Source: Gemmatimonadota bacterium (GTDB taxonomy: Bacteria > Gemmatimonadota > Gemmatimonadetes > Longimicrobiales > Gaopeijiaceae). Taken from it: a DNA stretch of 64,000 nucleotides. Below, in pieces: positions 16,258-24,730 of the stretch. Under the pieces are notes generated by a model. It did not search any database and had not been told where the DNA came from. It was given only the letters and a program-made list of their open reading frames with translations. The stretch is taken from contig JAJDYN010000013.1 of NCBI GenBank assembly GCA_022825135.1, forward strand, positions 1 to 64,000. Reading direction: 5' to 3'. The position numbers were made by a program, and so were the translations under genes. The first letter of the stretch is position 1; each line of letters begins with the position of its first letter.

Positions 16258-17436
16258 ATGCACTCGAGGAATTCCGTCACCCGCCGCCGCTTCATGGGAG
16301 GCGCAGCCGCGGCGCTGGGGTACGCCGGGCTCAAGCCCACCGGACTTCTGGGGTGGGATTCGCCGCCGCGCCCGCTCAGCCTCACCCCGCAGGAGTACGA
16401 CTACGATTCCTTTGCCAAGCTCGCCTCCAACGAGAATCCGTACGGCCCGTCCGAGCGGATGATGGAGGCGATGAACGGCGCCTGGAAGTACTCGAACCGG
16501 TACGGCTACCCGGACGGCAACATCCAGGAGAAGATCGCCGAGCATCACGGCGTGGACCCGCAGAACATCCTGCTGGGCGCGGGCTCGGGTGAGACCCTCC
16601 GGGTGGTGGCGCACACGTACCTCGGCCACAAGAAGAAGGTCATCGGCGTGCGGCCGACCTACCTGAGCGTCTTCGGCGTCGCCACCGGGATCGACGCGGA
16701 CGCCATCATGCTGCCGCTGCTCGACGACTACTCGCAGGACATCCCGGCGATGATCGACGCCACCCTCAAGAACTATCGGGATGTCGGGCTCTTCTACCTG
16801 TGCAATCCCAACAACCCGACCGGCATGGTGGTGTCGGCGGACGACGTCCGGCGGGTGCTGGACGAAATCCCCGAGGACATCCCGGTTCTCATCGACGAAG
16901 CCTACCATCACTTCGTCGAGGATCCCTCCTACGAGACGGCGGTGCCCTTCGTGAACGAGGGGCGCAAGGTCATCGTCGCGCGCACCTTCTCAAAGATCTA
17001 CGGCATGGCGGGGCTGCGCCTGGGCTACGGCATTGCGCCCGCCGACATGATCAGCGACATGCGCACCTACACCACCGGCAGCGTGAACGCGCTGGCGAGG
17101 TGGGGCGGGGTCGCCGCGCTCGAGGACCTGGAGAACGAGCGCTTCGTGCGCGAGACCACGCTGCGCCTGCGCAAGCAGACGACCGAGGAGCTCCAGGCGA
17201 TGGGCTACGAGGTGCTCCCCTCGGAGACCAACTTCTTCATGGTGAACACCGGACGTCCGGCCGCCGAAGTCCGAGCCGCGTTCCGGGAGAGGGGCGTGCT
17301 GGTGGGCCGCGACTTCCCGCCCATGCTCGACTACCTGCGGGTATCGGTCGGCACCGAGGAAGAGATGGCGCGTTTCATGACGGCGTGGAAGGAGATCATG
17401 CCGCCCAGAACCGCCACCACGACGACGTCCGGCTGA
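16258..17436 (+). CDS. Tat-exported PLP aminotransferase, histidinol-phosphate aminotransferase-like
   Basis: A 392-residue fold-type I aminotransferase. The ATG at 16258 follows a TGAGGAGGT Shine-Dalgarno. The first residues carry a twin-arginine signal (TRRRFMGG followed by a hydrophobic Ala/Gly stretch), so the folded, PLP-loaded enzyme should be exported. The catalytic body is HisC-like: KLASNENPYGPS near the start, LCNPNNPTG for cofactor contact, DEAYHHF, and the Schiff-base Lys246 in RTFSKIYGMAGLRLGYG. HisC uses histidinol phosphate, but a periplasmic version must have another substrate, unknown here. It is not in a his operon. A hairpin with a T-run follows the gene. Confidence 0.85.
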   Translation: MHSRNSVTRRRFMGGAAAALGYAGLKPTGLLGWDSPPRPLSLTPQEYDYDSFAKLASNENPYGPSERMMEAMNGAWKYSNRYGYPDGNIQEKIAEHHGVDPQNILLGAGSGETLRVVAHTYLGHKKKVIGVRPTYLSVFGVATGIDADAIMLPLLDDYSQDIPAMIDATLKNYRDVGLFYLCNPNNPTGMVVSADDVRRVLDEIPEDIPVLIDEAYHHFVEDPSYETAVPFVNEGRKVIVARTFSKIYGMAGLRLGYGIAPADMISDMRTYTTGSVNALARWGGVAALEDLENERFVRETTLRLRKQTTEELQAMGYEVLPSETNFFMVNTGRPAAEVRAAFRERGVLVGRDFPPMLDYLRVSVGTEEEMARFMTAWKEIMPPRTATTTTSG

Positions 17437-17468
17437 TCGCGGCGGCATCCGCGGCCTCCGGAACAGAC

Positions 17469-17503
17469 GGGGCCGGTCCCGGGCAGGGGCCGGCCCCGCT
17501 TTT
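17469..17503 (+). terminator. Rho-independent terminator
   Basis: GGGGCCGG (17469-17476) pairs perfectly with CCGGCCCC (17490-17497), giving an 8-bp GC stem with a 13-nt loop, followed closely by TTTT. It lies 33 bp after the aminotransferase stop and separates it from the toxin-antitoxin pair. Confidence 0.65.
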
Positions 17504-17522
17504 CGTCAGCCGGCCGGCGTAT

Positions 17523-17531
17523 TACAATGTA
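17523..17531 (+). promoter_or_regulatory. Possible operator/-10 of the RHH-PIN toxin-antitoxin operon
   Basis: TACAATGTA is a palindrome around a central A and contains TACAAT, a good -10 element, about 50 bp before the antitoxin ATG. Ribbon-helix-helix antitoxins usually repress their own promoter at such small palindromes. The -35 element is weak. Confidence 0.35.
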
Positions 17532-17579
17532 TGTCACTCTGGAATCCGAGTCCCCGGACCCGTTTGCGAGGCAAGCCGG

Positions 17580-17795
17580 ATGTCGGTGATGACCATAAGA
17601 GTTGACCGCGATTTGAAACGCGCGATCGAGAAAGCCGCGCTCCGGAGCGGACGCAGCAGCAGCGCCTTCGTGCGAGACGCCGTCCGGCGGCAGCTTGCCC
17701 TGGACCGCCTGGATGGCCTCCGACGGCGCATCATGCCCTTCGCCGAGAGCCGCGGTTATCTGACCGATGAGGATGTCTTCCGCGACGTTTCGTGA
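17580..17795 (+). CDS. Ribbon-helix-helix antitoxin (CopG/VapB type)
   Basis: A 71-residue DNA-binding antitoxin. The first strand MTIRVDRDLKRAIEKAALRSG followed by RSSSAFVRDAVRRQLA is the canonical beta-alpha-alpha RHH fold, and the C-terminal tail (RIMPFAESRGYLTDEDVF) is the segment that wraps the toxin. Its stop codon overlaps the GTG start of the PIN toxin (GTGA), the arrangement expected for tightly coupled antitoxin-toxin expression. An ATG three codons downstream is an alternative start. The palindrome upstream may be its own binding site. Confidence 0.85.
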   Translation: MSVMTIRVDRDLKRAIEKAALRSGRSSSAFVRDAVRRQLALDRLDGLRRRIMPFAESRGYLTDEDVFRDVS

Positions 17796-18205
17796 GGATC
17801 TTCCTCGATACGAACGTTGTGGTCAGCGCCCTGGCGACCAGAGGGATCTGCGCCGATATCCTGAGCCTCGTCGTCTCCGAACACGACCTGTTGCTGAGCG
17901 AGGCCGTCCTTCGCGAGCTCGAGCGAGTCCTCGGCGGCAAGTTCGGCGTGCCGGCTGATGCCGTTCAGGAGGCCGGGAAATTCCTGCGCGAGGAAGCCGC
18001 CACCGTCGTACAGGCCGGCCAGCCTCGACCGGACGTCGCGCTGCGTGATCCGGACGATGTTGCGATCCTCGCCGAGGCGGTGGCCTCGAACGCGGACCTC
18101 CTTGTGACGGGAGACCGGGACCTGCTCGATGTCGCCACGAACCTGCCGGTCGTCATCGCGAGCCCGCGCGAGTTCTGGGCGTTGCTGCGCGAGGAGGACC
18201 CCTGA
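17792..18205 (+). CDS. PIN-domain toxin (COG1569-type putative TA nuclease)
   Basis: A 137-residue PIN nuclease. The acidic active site is recognisable: Asp near the start in RIFLDTNVVVSA, Glu in SEAVLRELERVL, Asp in LRDPDDVAILAEAVASNADLLVTGDRDLL, giving the Mg-binding cluster for RNA cleavage. The family (PIN_3, 'putative toxin-antitoxin system toxin component') pairs with RHH antitoxins, as here. It starts at a GTG that overlaps the antitoxin stop. Its own stop TGA shares its A with the ATG of the ureohydrolase gene (TGATG), so the metabolic gene downstream is translationally joined to this module. Confidence 0.88.
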   Translation: MRIFLDTNVVVSALATRGICADILSLVVSEHDLLLSEAVLRELERVLGGKFGVPADAVQEAGKFLREEAATVVQAGQPRPDVALRDPDDVAILAEAVASNADLLVTGDRDLLDVATNLPVVIASPREFWALLREEDP

Positions 18206-19236
18206 TGGCCGGCTCCGAGCCCGGATCCGGATCTTCCCGCCCCGCAAGGGAGGCTGGAGTGAACGACTTCTACGATGCTGTCTCGCCGGTTACGGGCGAA
18301 GTCTACAAGCCGCTCGACGATCTGCGCTTCATGGGTGGAACCACCCTCCTGCGCGCACCGCTGGCCACCACCCTCGACGAGCTCGATGTGGCACTCGTCG
18401 GCGTGCCGACGGACCACGGCGTGACCTTCCAGCCGGGCGCGCGCCACGGGCCGCGGGAGATCCGCAACAAGTCCAACGTGGTGCGCAGGATCAACGTGGT
18501 CACGGGGGTCGATCCCTTCTCGCTGTGCCGGATCGCCGACGTGGGGGATGTGCGATTCGACAGCATCTACCGTCTCGACGAGGTGGTCGGGCAGATCGAA
18601 GCCCTCTTCACCCGTTTCCGCGCGGCCGGCCCGGTGCCGCTGAGCGCCGGCGGAGACCATTCCATCACCTATCCCATCATGAAGGCGCTGGGGGCCGGCC
18701 GGCCCCTCGGAATGGTGCAGATCGACGCGCATCTCGACACCTGGGACGCGATCGGCGGTTCGAAGTACCACCACGGCGCTCCCTTCCGCCGCGCCGTGGA
18801 GGCGGGCGTGCTCGATCCCGAGCGCTCGATCCAGATCGGCATCCGCGGCTACCAGAACTTCCTCGACGGCTTCGAGTTCTCGAGGGCGCACGGCATGCGC
18901 GTCGTGCAGATCGACGAATTCCAGCGGCTGGGGGTGCAGGCGGTGGTGGAGGAGGCGCGCCGGGTGGTGGGCGACGGTCCGACCTACATCACCTTCGACG
19001 TGGACGGGATCGACCCTGCCTTCACGCCGGGCACGGGAACGCCCGAGATCGGCGGGCTAACCACGCGCGAGGCGATCGCGCTCCTGCACGGCCTGCGCGG
19101 GCTCAACCTCGTGGGGGCCGACGTGGTGGAGGTCGCCCCGCCCCTCGATCCGAGCGGGGGCACGGCGCTGGTCGGCGCCTCGCTCATGTACGAGATCCTG
19201 TGCCTGCTCGCGGAGGCCGTCGCCTCCCGGCGATAA
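18205..19236 (+). CDS. Ureohydrolase, agmatinase/guanidino-acid hydrolase-like
   Basis: A 343-residue member of the arginase superfamily, which hydrolyses a guanidino group to urea plus an amine at a two-manganese centre. Metal ligands are intact: His152 in SAGGDHSITYP, Asp174-His176-Asp178 in QIDAHLDTWD, and Asp265/Asp267 in FDVDGIDPAFTPGTGTPE. The spacing and the GTGTPE segment fit agmatinase, guanidinobutyrase or guanidinopropionase rather than arginase; the exact guanidine cannot be told. About 30 N-terminal residues before the core look unstructured. The ATG overlaps the stop of the PIN toxin gene. The 3' end is convergent with a gene on the other strand. Confidence 0.9.
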   Translation: MAGSEPGSGSSRPAREAGVNDFYDAVSPVTGEVYKPLDDLRFMGGTTLLRAPLATTLDELDVALVGVPTDHGVTFQPGARHGPREIRNKSNVVRRINVVTGVDPFSLCRIADVGDVRFDSIYRLDEVVGQIEALFTRFRAAGPVPLSAGGDHSITYPIMKALGAGRPLGMVQIDAHLDTWDAIGGSKYHHGAPFRRAVEAGVLDPERSIQIGIRGYQNFLDGFEFSRAHGMRVVQIDEFQRLGVQAVVEEARRVVGDGPTYITFDVDGIDPAFTPGTGTPEIGGLTTREAIALLHGLRGLNLVGADVVEVAPPLDPSGGTALVGASLMYEILCLLAEAVASRR

Positions 19237-19722
19237 CATCGGGCCTTCGCTCCCGACATAATTCCAGTAGACGTCAGTAGATGTCAGTGCCTCCGACTCC
19301 CCGGGCGTCAACTCGGTTCCCACCCAGACCCGGAGCGTCGTGTCGCGGGCCTCGCTCCACCGCACATCGATCTGGATCTGACCCAGCATGCCGGTCTGGT
19401 AGTCGAAGTCCACCGGCTCTCCCGGGACCATGAGGCGCTCGAGAATGACCGGATCCTCGGCGCGCGCCAGATCGCGCATGACGACATGCCAGCTGCCCGT
19501 GTGCTCCTCCCAGATGCGCAACTGGCCCCGAAGCTGGATCCCCAGGGTGGGCACGGGCCCGCTCTGGAAGGAGCCGACGCCATCCTCGATGGCCAGGGCG
19601 ACCCAGGCGCCGCCCTGCTGCAGGACCTGGAGGATCTCCGGCGATACCTGGGCCTGCAGGGAATGAGAGGCTGGCGCCAGCGGCGAAACCGCCGCCAGGA
19701 CCGGGACCGCCAGCGTGCGCAT
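19057..19722 (-). CDS. Hypothetical secreted protein, 3' end running antisense into the ureohydrolase gene
   Basis: The ATG at 19722 opens a plausible signal peptide (MRTLAVPVLAAVSPLAP to the SLQAQ cleavage region). The next 130 residues look like real protein: VSPEILQVLQQGGAWVALAIEDG, GSFQSGPVPTLGIQLRGQLRIWEEHTGSW and LRVWVGTELTPGESEAL. From about residue 157 onward the frame lies antisense to the last 180 bp of the ureohydrolase gene and turns into Arg/Gly/Ala-rich shadow sequence. The true product probably ended near 19260, where a repeat element occurs, and lost its own stop. I do not recognise the family. Confidence 0.5.
   Translation of the reverse strand: MRTLAVPVLAAVSPLAPASHSLQAQVSPEILQVLQQGGAWVALAIEDGVGSFQSGPVPTLGIQLRGQLRIWEEHTGSWHVVMRDLARAEDPVILERLMVPGEPVDFDYQTGMLGQIQIDVRWSEARDTTLRVWVGTELTPGESEALTSTDVYWNYVGSEGPMLSPGGDGLREQAQDLVHERGADQRRAPARIEGRGDLHHVGPHEVEPAQAVQERDRLARG
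19265..19289. repeat. CAGTAGAYGTCAGT repeat element, copy 1
   Basis: Two overlapping units, CAGTAGACGTCAGTA (19265-19279) and CAGTAGATGTCAGTG (19275-19289), lie in the gap between two convergent genes. The same motif occurs twice at 38675-38711, again just behind a stop codon, which suggests a dispersed intergenic repeat family. Confidence 0.55.
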
Positions 19723-19930
19723 CCACGCGGACTTGCGGGGACGGAATGTGGCCCGCGGATTCAACGCCGACTCCTCAGCAGTGCCCGCTGCACTCGTCCT
19801 CCGCTCGAAAGCTCGTCGATGACCGGCATCGCCCCGGCTCCGTTTTCCGGATTCGGGCGCCGGTAGCTATACTCGCCATGCCCCCTCGCGTTCCGACAGA
19901 ACCACGAACCGGCATCCAGGAGCGACGCAA

Positions 19931-21667
19931 GTGGAATCCGGACCCGGAAGGCCGGCTGGAGCGCTCCGCTACGCGGCCGACGAACCTCCCCCGCATCCCG
20001 CCTCGTTCATCCTCGGACTGCAGGTGGCCGTGCTGGTTTGCACGCCCGTGGTCGTGGTCACCACGATCGTTACGCGCGCGGCGAATCTCACCGGCGCCTA
20101 CCTGCCGTGGGCCATCTTCGCCAGCATGGTCATCGGCGGGCTGACAACCATCGTCCAGGCCCGGCGAGTGGCGGGAATCGGGGGCGGCAACCTGATGATC
20201 ATGGGAGCCTCCGGAGCCTCCATCGGCGTCGCGGTGCTGGCGCTGGCCGCGGGTGGTCCCGCGCTGCTTGCCGTGCTGGTGATCGCCTCCGGCCTCTTCC
20301 AGCTCGGCCTGGCGGCTCGCCTGGTCCTGCTCCGGCGGATCATCACGCCGGTAGTATCGGGCACCCTCCTGGCGCTCATCTCGGTAACGGTGATGCCCAT
20401 GGGGTTCGCGCTGCTGACCGAAGTGCCGGCGCAGGCGCCCGCGGCTGCGGCGCCCACCGTCACCTTCGTCACCGCCGCCACCGTGCTCGGCCTGATGCTG
20501 CGCGCCCCACGCATCCTGAGAGCCTGGACGCCGGTGCTCGCGCTCGCCCTGGGATGTGTCGCCGCCAGCTTCTTCGGAATCCTCGATCTCACGCCGGTGC
20601 GCGAGGCCGGCTGGTTCGGGATCCCCGCCGCGGCCCTCCCGGGTCTCGATGTACGTTTCGACTCGAGCTTCTGGCTTCTCCTGCCCGCCTTTCTGTTCGT
20701 TACCCTGGTCATCACGGTCAGGCAGGTCAGCGATGCCATCGTGATGCAGCGTCTCTCGCGGCGCGAACAGAAGGCGACCGACTTCCGCAGGGTCCAGGGG
20801 GCCGTTGCCGCCTGCGGCGCGGGCACCCTGCTGTCGGGGGTCGCCGGCGTCCTTCCGATCTGGCCCTATCCAGCCGGCATCGCGCTGGCGGAGGGCGTCG
20901 GCGTGGCGGCGAGGAGGGTGGGCGTCTACATCGGGGCCATCTTCATCGGTCTGGCGTTCGTTCCCAAGATCACCGCCCTGCTGCTATCCATACCGGGGCC
21001 CGTGCTGGGTGCCTGGCTGGTTGTTGTCATGGGGCTGATCTTCGCCCGGGGCATGCGTGTCGTCTTTCAGACGGGCGGAGGGCGTCACAGCTCGCTGATC
21101 GCCGGGTTCTCCTTCTGGATCGGCGTCGGCATCCAGTTCCAGGCGATATTCCCGCAGCACCTGGGGACCCCCGCCGCGCAGATGCTGGCGAACGGACTGA
21201 CGGCCGGCGGGGTTACCATCCTGCTGCTGAACCTCTTCCTGGAGCTGACCGGGCCGCGCCGCCGAAGGACGGAGATGCGGCTCAGTCCGGACAGCCTTCG
21301 CGCCCTCGACGAGTTCGTGGCCGGGTTCGCGGAGAAGTACGGATGGGACCGCGAGGGGAAGGCGCGTCTCAGGGCGGCCTCGGAGGAGGCGCTCCTCAGC
21401 CTGGCCCGGCAGGACGAGGACGGGAGCCATACCGGGGACCGGAAGCTTCGCGTCGTCGTGCGCAACGACCGCAAGGGAGCCATCCTCGAGTTCAGCGCGG
21501 CCACGGACGCCGCGAACCTGGAGAACCGGATCGTCCTGCTCAGCGACATCCCCGACTTCGAGAGCAAGCGCGACCTGTCGCTGCGGCTCCTTCGCCACTA
21601 CGCGTCATCCGTGAAGCACCAGCAGTATCACAACGCGGATGTGGTCACGATTCGCGTGGACCGGTAG
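19931..21667 (+). CDS. NCS2-family (xanthine/uracil) permease with C-terminal HATPase/RsbW-like domain
   Basis: A 578-residue protein. Residues about 25-440 form the 12-14 helix transporter: HPASFILGLQVAVLV at the start, GGNLMIMGASGASIGVAV, and the TM10-like VLPIWPYPAGIALAEGVGVAARRVGVYIG region. From about 449 to the end there is a soluble domain (MRLSPDSLRALDEFVAGFAEKYG) with LRAASEEALLSLARQDED, which resembles the N-box helix of anti-sigma/GHKL ATPases, then a two-strand core and DLSLRLLRHYASSV. The usual N-box Asn and the DxG motif are missing, so ATP binding is doubtful. The GTG start has AGGAG upstream. The substrate is presumably a nucleobase; the extra domain suggests gating by a regulator. 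Confidence 0.8.
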   Translation: MESGPGRPAGALRYAADEPPPHPASFILGLQVAVLVCTPVVVVTTIVTRAANLTGAYLPWAIFASMVIGGLTTIVQARRVAGIGGGNLMIMGASGASIGVAVLALAAGGPALLAVLVIASGLFQLGLAARLVLLRRIITPVVSGTLLALISVTVMPMGFALLTEVPAQAPAAAAPTVTFVTAATVLGLMLRAPRILRAWTPVLALALGCVAASFFGILDLTPVREAGWFGIPAAALPGLDVRFDSSFWLLLPAFLFVTLVITVRQVSDAIVMQRLSRREQKATDFRRVQGAVAACGAGTLLSGVAGVLPIWPYPAGIALAEGVGVAARRVGVYIGAIFIGLAFVPKITALLLSIPGPVLGAWLVVVMGLIFARGMRVVFQTGGGRHSSLIAGFSFWIGVGIQFQAIFPQHLGTPAAQMLANGLTAGGVTILLLNLFLELTGPRRRRTEMRLSPDSLRALDEFVAGFAEKYGWDREGKARLRAASEEALLSLARQDEDGSHTGDRKLRVVVRNDRKGAILEFSAATDAANLENRIVLLSDIPDFESKRDLSLRLLRHYASSVKHQQYHNADVVTIRVDR

Positions 21668-21711
21668 CTGCGGTCGGGCGGCGCGCCCGGGCCGGGCGGG
21701 CGCGGGCCGCC

Positions 21712-23556
21712 TCACAGCAGCCGCCGCAGGATCAACTCGGCGCACTCCTCGGGCCCGAGCTTCTCGGTGTCGAGATGCAGGTCCGGGTTCCCCGGCTTCT
21801 CGTAGGGGCTGTCGATGCCGGTGAAGTTGCCGATCTCACCCCTCATCGCCCTGGCATAGAGTCCCTTGGGATCGCGCGCCGCGCAGGTCTCAATGGACGC
21901 GTCGACGAAGATCTCACTGAAGTCGCCGGGTTCGAACAGGCCGCGGGCGAATTCCCGTTCGGACTGGAAGGGGCTGATGAAGGACACGATCACGATCAGC
22001 CCGGCGTCGACCATGAGTCGAGCCACCTCGGCCACCCTGCGGATGTTCTCCACCCGGTCGACCTCGGTGAAGCCGAGGTCCCGGTTGAGCCCGTGGCGGA
22101 TGTTGTCGCCATCCAGGAGATAGGTGTGATGGCCCTCCGCGTGGAGGCGCTTTTCGAGCAGGTCGGCGATCGTGGACTTGCCCGACGCGGAGAGTCCCGT
22201 GAGCCACAGACACCGGGCCCGCTGCAGCTTCAGCTCCTGGCGCGCCTCGCGGGTGACGTGGAAATCCTGCCAGCGGAGGTTCGACGCGCGCCTGAGCGCA
22301 AAGTTGATGGTGCCGGCACCCGCCGTCTCGTTGTTGGTCGGATCGATCATGATGAAGCTGCCCAGCCCCGGATACCGGTCGAAGGGAGCGTAGGTGATCG
22401 GGCGGTTTGTCGCGATGTTGACCGTGCCGAGGTCGTTGAGGTTCAGCGTGGTCCCCGCGAGCATGCTTCCCCGTGAGACGTCCAGCCGGTACCTGATGCG
22501 GGTGACGGTCGCGGTCACTTCCCGCGAATGGATCTTCAGCAGGTAGGAGCGCCCGACCACCAGAGGGCGGTCGCTCATCCAGATCAGGTTGGCCTGGAAC
22601 TGGTCCGTCACGCCCGGGGGATCGAACGCTTCCGCGATCACGTCGCCGCGCGTCACGTTCACCTCGTTGGCCAGGGTCAGCGTCACCGAGTCTCCGCGCT
22701 CCGCCCGCTCCCGGGTCCCCTGCCACACCACGATCGACCCCACGACGGTCTCCGTTCCCGAAGGCGAGATGCGCACGCGGTCCCCGACCGAGACCCTGCC
22801 GGCCCTGATCCGGCCGCTGTAGCCGCGAAAGTCGGAGTTGGGCCGGTTGACGTACTGGACGGGCATCCGGAAGGACTCCCCGTCGATGGAGGATTCAACG
22901 TCGACCGTCTCGAGGTGCTCGAGCAGAGTCGGGCCGGAATACCACTGAGTCGATTCGCGGCGGCGCGTGAGGTTGTCTCCCGTAAGAGCAGATACGGGTA
23001 TGACCTGCAGCTTCTCGACACCGGCGTCTCGCGCCAGTGACCGGTACCCGTCCGCGATCGCTTCGAAGGTGCTCCGGTCCCAGAGCACCAGGTCCATCTT
23101 GTTGACCGCAAGGACCACGTGCCGGATCCCGAACATGGCGGCGATGCGGGTATGGCGCGCGGTCTGGGGCAGGACTCCCTTGCGGGCGTCGGCCAGAACG
23201 ACCGCCAGATCGGCGTTCGAGGCGCCGGTGGCCATGTTGCGGGTGTATTGTTCGTGTCCGGGCGCGTCGGCGACGACGAAACGGCGCCGGGCGGTCTCGA
23301 AGGTGCGGTAGGCGACGTCGATGGTGATGCCCTGCTCGCGCTCGTCGCGCAGACCGTCGACCAGGAGCGCCAGATCCGCCTGGTCGCCCCGGGTTCCCCA
23401 GCGCCGGGAATCCTCCTCCACCTTGCGCATCTGATCGGCAAAGACCTGCCGGCAGTCGCGGAGCAGCCGGCCGAGCAGGGTGCTCTTGCCGTCGTCCACC
23501 GCGCCGCACAGGACGAAGCGCAGGGGAGGACGCACCGACGGAAGGGCAGCTGCCAT
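21712..23556 (-). CDS. cysNC: Bifunctional sulfate adenylyltransferase subunit 1 / adenylylsulfate kinase (CysN-CysC fusion)
   Basis: A 614-residue fusion. Residues 1-430 are the EF-Tu-like GTPase CysN, with P-loop GAVDDGKST, switch DAPGHEQYTRN and NKMD; it drives APS formation by CysD through GTP hydrolysis. Residues about 440-614 are CysC, with P-loop GLSASGKST (near 452-460) and FISPFQSEREFAR, which phosphorylates APS to PAPS. The chosen ATG overlaps the cysD stop (TGATG). The frame is open further upstream but there it only shadows cysD. PAPS feeds either sulfate assimilation or sulfation; no reductase gene is in the window, so sulfation remains possible. Confidence 0.96.
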   Translation of the reverse strand: MAAALPSVRPPLRFVLCGAVDDGKSTLLGRLLRDCRQVFADQMRKVEEDSRRWGTRGDQADLALLVDGLRDEREQGITIDVAYRTFETARRRFVVADAPGHEQYTRNMATGASNADLAVVLADARKGVLPQTARHTRIAAMFGIRHVVLAVNKMDLVLWDRSTFEAIADGYRSLARDAGVEKLQVIPVSALTGDNLTRRRESTQWYSGPTLLEHLETVDVESSIDGESFRMPVQYVNRPNSDFRGYSGRIRAGRVSVGDRVRISPSGTETVVGSIVVWQGTRERAERGDSVTLTLANEVNVTRGDVIAEAFDPPGVTDQFQANLIWMSDRPLVVGRSYLLKIHSREVTATVTRIRYRLDVSRGSMLAGTTLNLNDLGTVNIATNRPITYAPFDRYPGLGSFIMIDPTNNETAGAGTINFALRRASNLRWQDFHVTREARQELKLQRARCLWLTGLSASGKSTIADLLEKRLHAEGHHTYLLDGDNIRHGLNRDLGFTEVDRVENIRRVAEVARLMVDAGLIVIVSFISPFQSEREFARGLFEPGDFSEIFVDASIETCAARDPKGLYARAMRGEIGNFTGIDSPYEKPGNPDLHLDTEKLGPEECAELILRRLL

Positions 23557-24494
23557 CAGAAGTAGCCCTCCCTCTTCTTGCGCTCCATCGAGGCGTCCCC
23601 GTCGTGGTCCACCAGGCGTCCCCGCCGTTCGGAGTCGTGGGTCGCCAGCGTCTCGGCGAGGATCGCCTTCGGGGTGTCGGCGTCGCTCTCCACCGCAGCC
23701 GTGAGCGGGTAGCATCCGAGGGTGCGGAAGCGGACTCGCAGCAGCCGGGGCTCCTCGCCGGGCTCGAGGGGCATGCGCTCGTCGTCGACCATGATCCACT
23801 GGCCTTCCCGTTCGACCACCGGGCGCCTCTTCGCGAAATAGAGCGGCACCACCGGGATCCCTTCCGCCGCGATGTAGCGCCAGATGTCGGCCTCCGTCCA
23901 GTTGGAAAGGGGGGAAACGCGGAGCGATTCGCCCTGTTGGACACGCGTGTTGTACAGGTTCCAGAGTTCTGGCCGCTGCGCCCTGGGGTCCCACTGGTGT
24001 GCCGCGTTGCGGAAGGAAAACACCCGCTCCTTCGCGCGCGACTTCTCCTCGTCCCGTCGGCCGCCCACGAAGACGATGTCGTATTCCCCGGCGTCCAGAG
24101 CCTGCCGCAGCGCTCCGGTGGTCATGACGTCGGTGTAGCGCTCCGATCCGTGCGAGAACGGATTCACCCCGGCCGCGAGCCCTTCCCGGTTGACGTGAAC
24201 CACGAGTGCGACGCCTGCCCGGGCGACGATGCGGTCGCGGAACGAGATCATCTCGCGGAACTGCCAGGTGGTGTCGATGTGCAGCAGGGGAAGGGGAGGA
24301 GGCGCCGGCCAGAAGGCCTTGCGGGCCAGATGGAGCAATACCGACGAGTCCTTGCCCATCGAGTAGAGCATGACGGGTCGGGCCGCCGTCGCGATGCCCT
24401 CGCGGATGATCTCGATGGCCTCGGACTCGAGCGCCGAGAGCCAGTGGGCACCTGAACGGTCGGTGCGGCCGCTGCTCGCGCGCGTCCCGCTCAT
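23556..24494 (-). CDS. cysD: Sulfate adenylyltransferase subunit 2
   Basis: A 312-residue ATP pyrophosphatase-type enzyme that joins ATP and sulfate into APS with CysN. The PP-loop motif [17 protein letters not shown] is present (SMGKDS, the CysD form of SGGKDS), then [32 protein letters not shown] and the C-terminal [16 protein letters not shown] followed by ERKKREGYF, all family hallmarks. It is the first gene of the cysD-cysNC operon, and its stop overlaps the cysNC start. The first dozen residues ([14 protein letters not shown]) look disordered, and a later start is possible. About 236 bp separate it from the divergent STAS gene. Confidence 0.96.
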   Translation of the reverse strand: MSGTRASSGRTDRSGAHWLSALESEAIEIIREGIATAARPVMLYSMGKDSSVLLHLARKAFWPAPPPLPLLHIDTTWQFREMISFRDRIVARAGVALVVHVNREGLAAGVNPFSHGSERYTDVMTTGALRQALDAGEYDIVFVGGRRDEEKSRAKERVFSFRNAAHQWDPRAQRPELWNLYNTRVQQGESLRVSPLSNWTEADIWRYIAAEGIPVVPLYFAKRRPVVEREGQWIMVDDERMPLEPGEEPRLLRVRFRTLGCYPLTAAVESDADTPKAILAETLATHDSERRGRLVDHDGDASMERKKREGYF

Positions 24495-24730
24495 GTTCTC
24501 GCAGATTGCATCGTGGACTTCGTCCCGGAGACCTTTGGCGACGGGATCGTATCACCGTTCCGGCACCGGTTCAACCGGGTCCGGCGGGGCATTCCGCGCC
24601 GTGAGTGGATCATCCGGGAGCAAACCCCGGTCGTGTTGACACCGGGTGACGAAGCCTGCAGCTTGTGGCTTTGGTACCCTGTCGGGGTGCGCTCTGCATC
24701 CCCGTGCCACGCAAGTGCCCGGGTAGACCC

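Noticed and set aside
23557..24555. N-terminal extension of cysNC in the same frame
   Set aside because: It only shadows cysD; the CysN domain begins cleanly at the ATG that overlaps the cysD stop.
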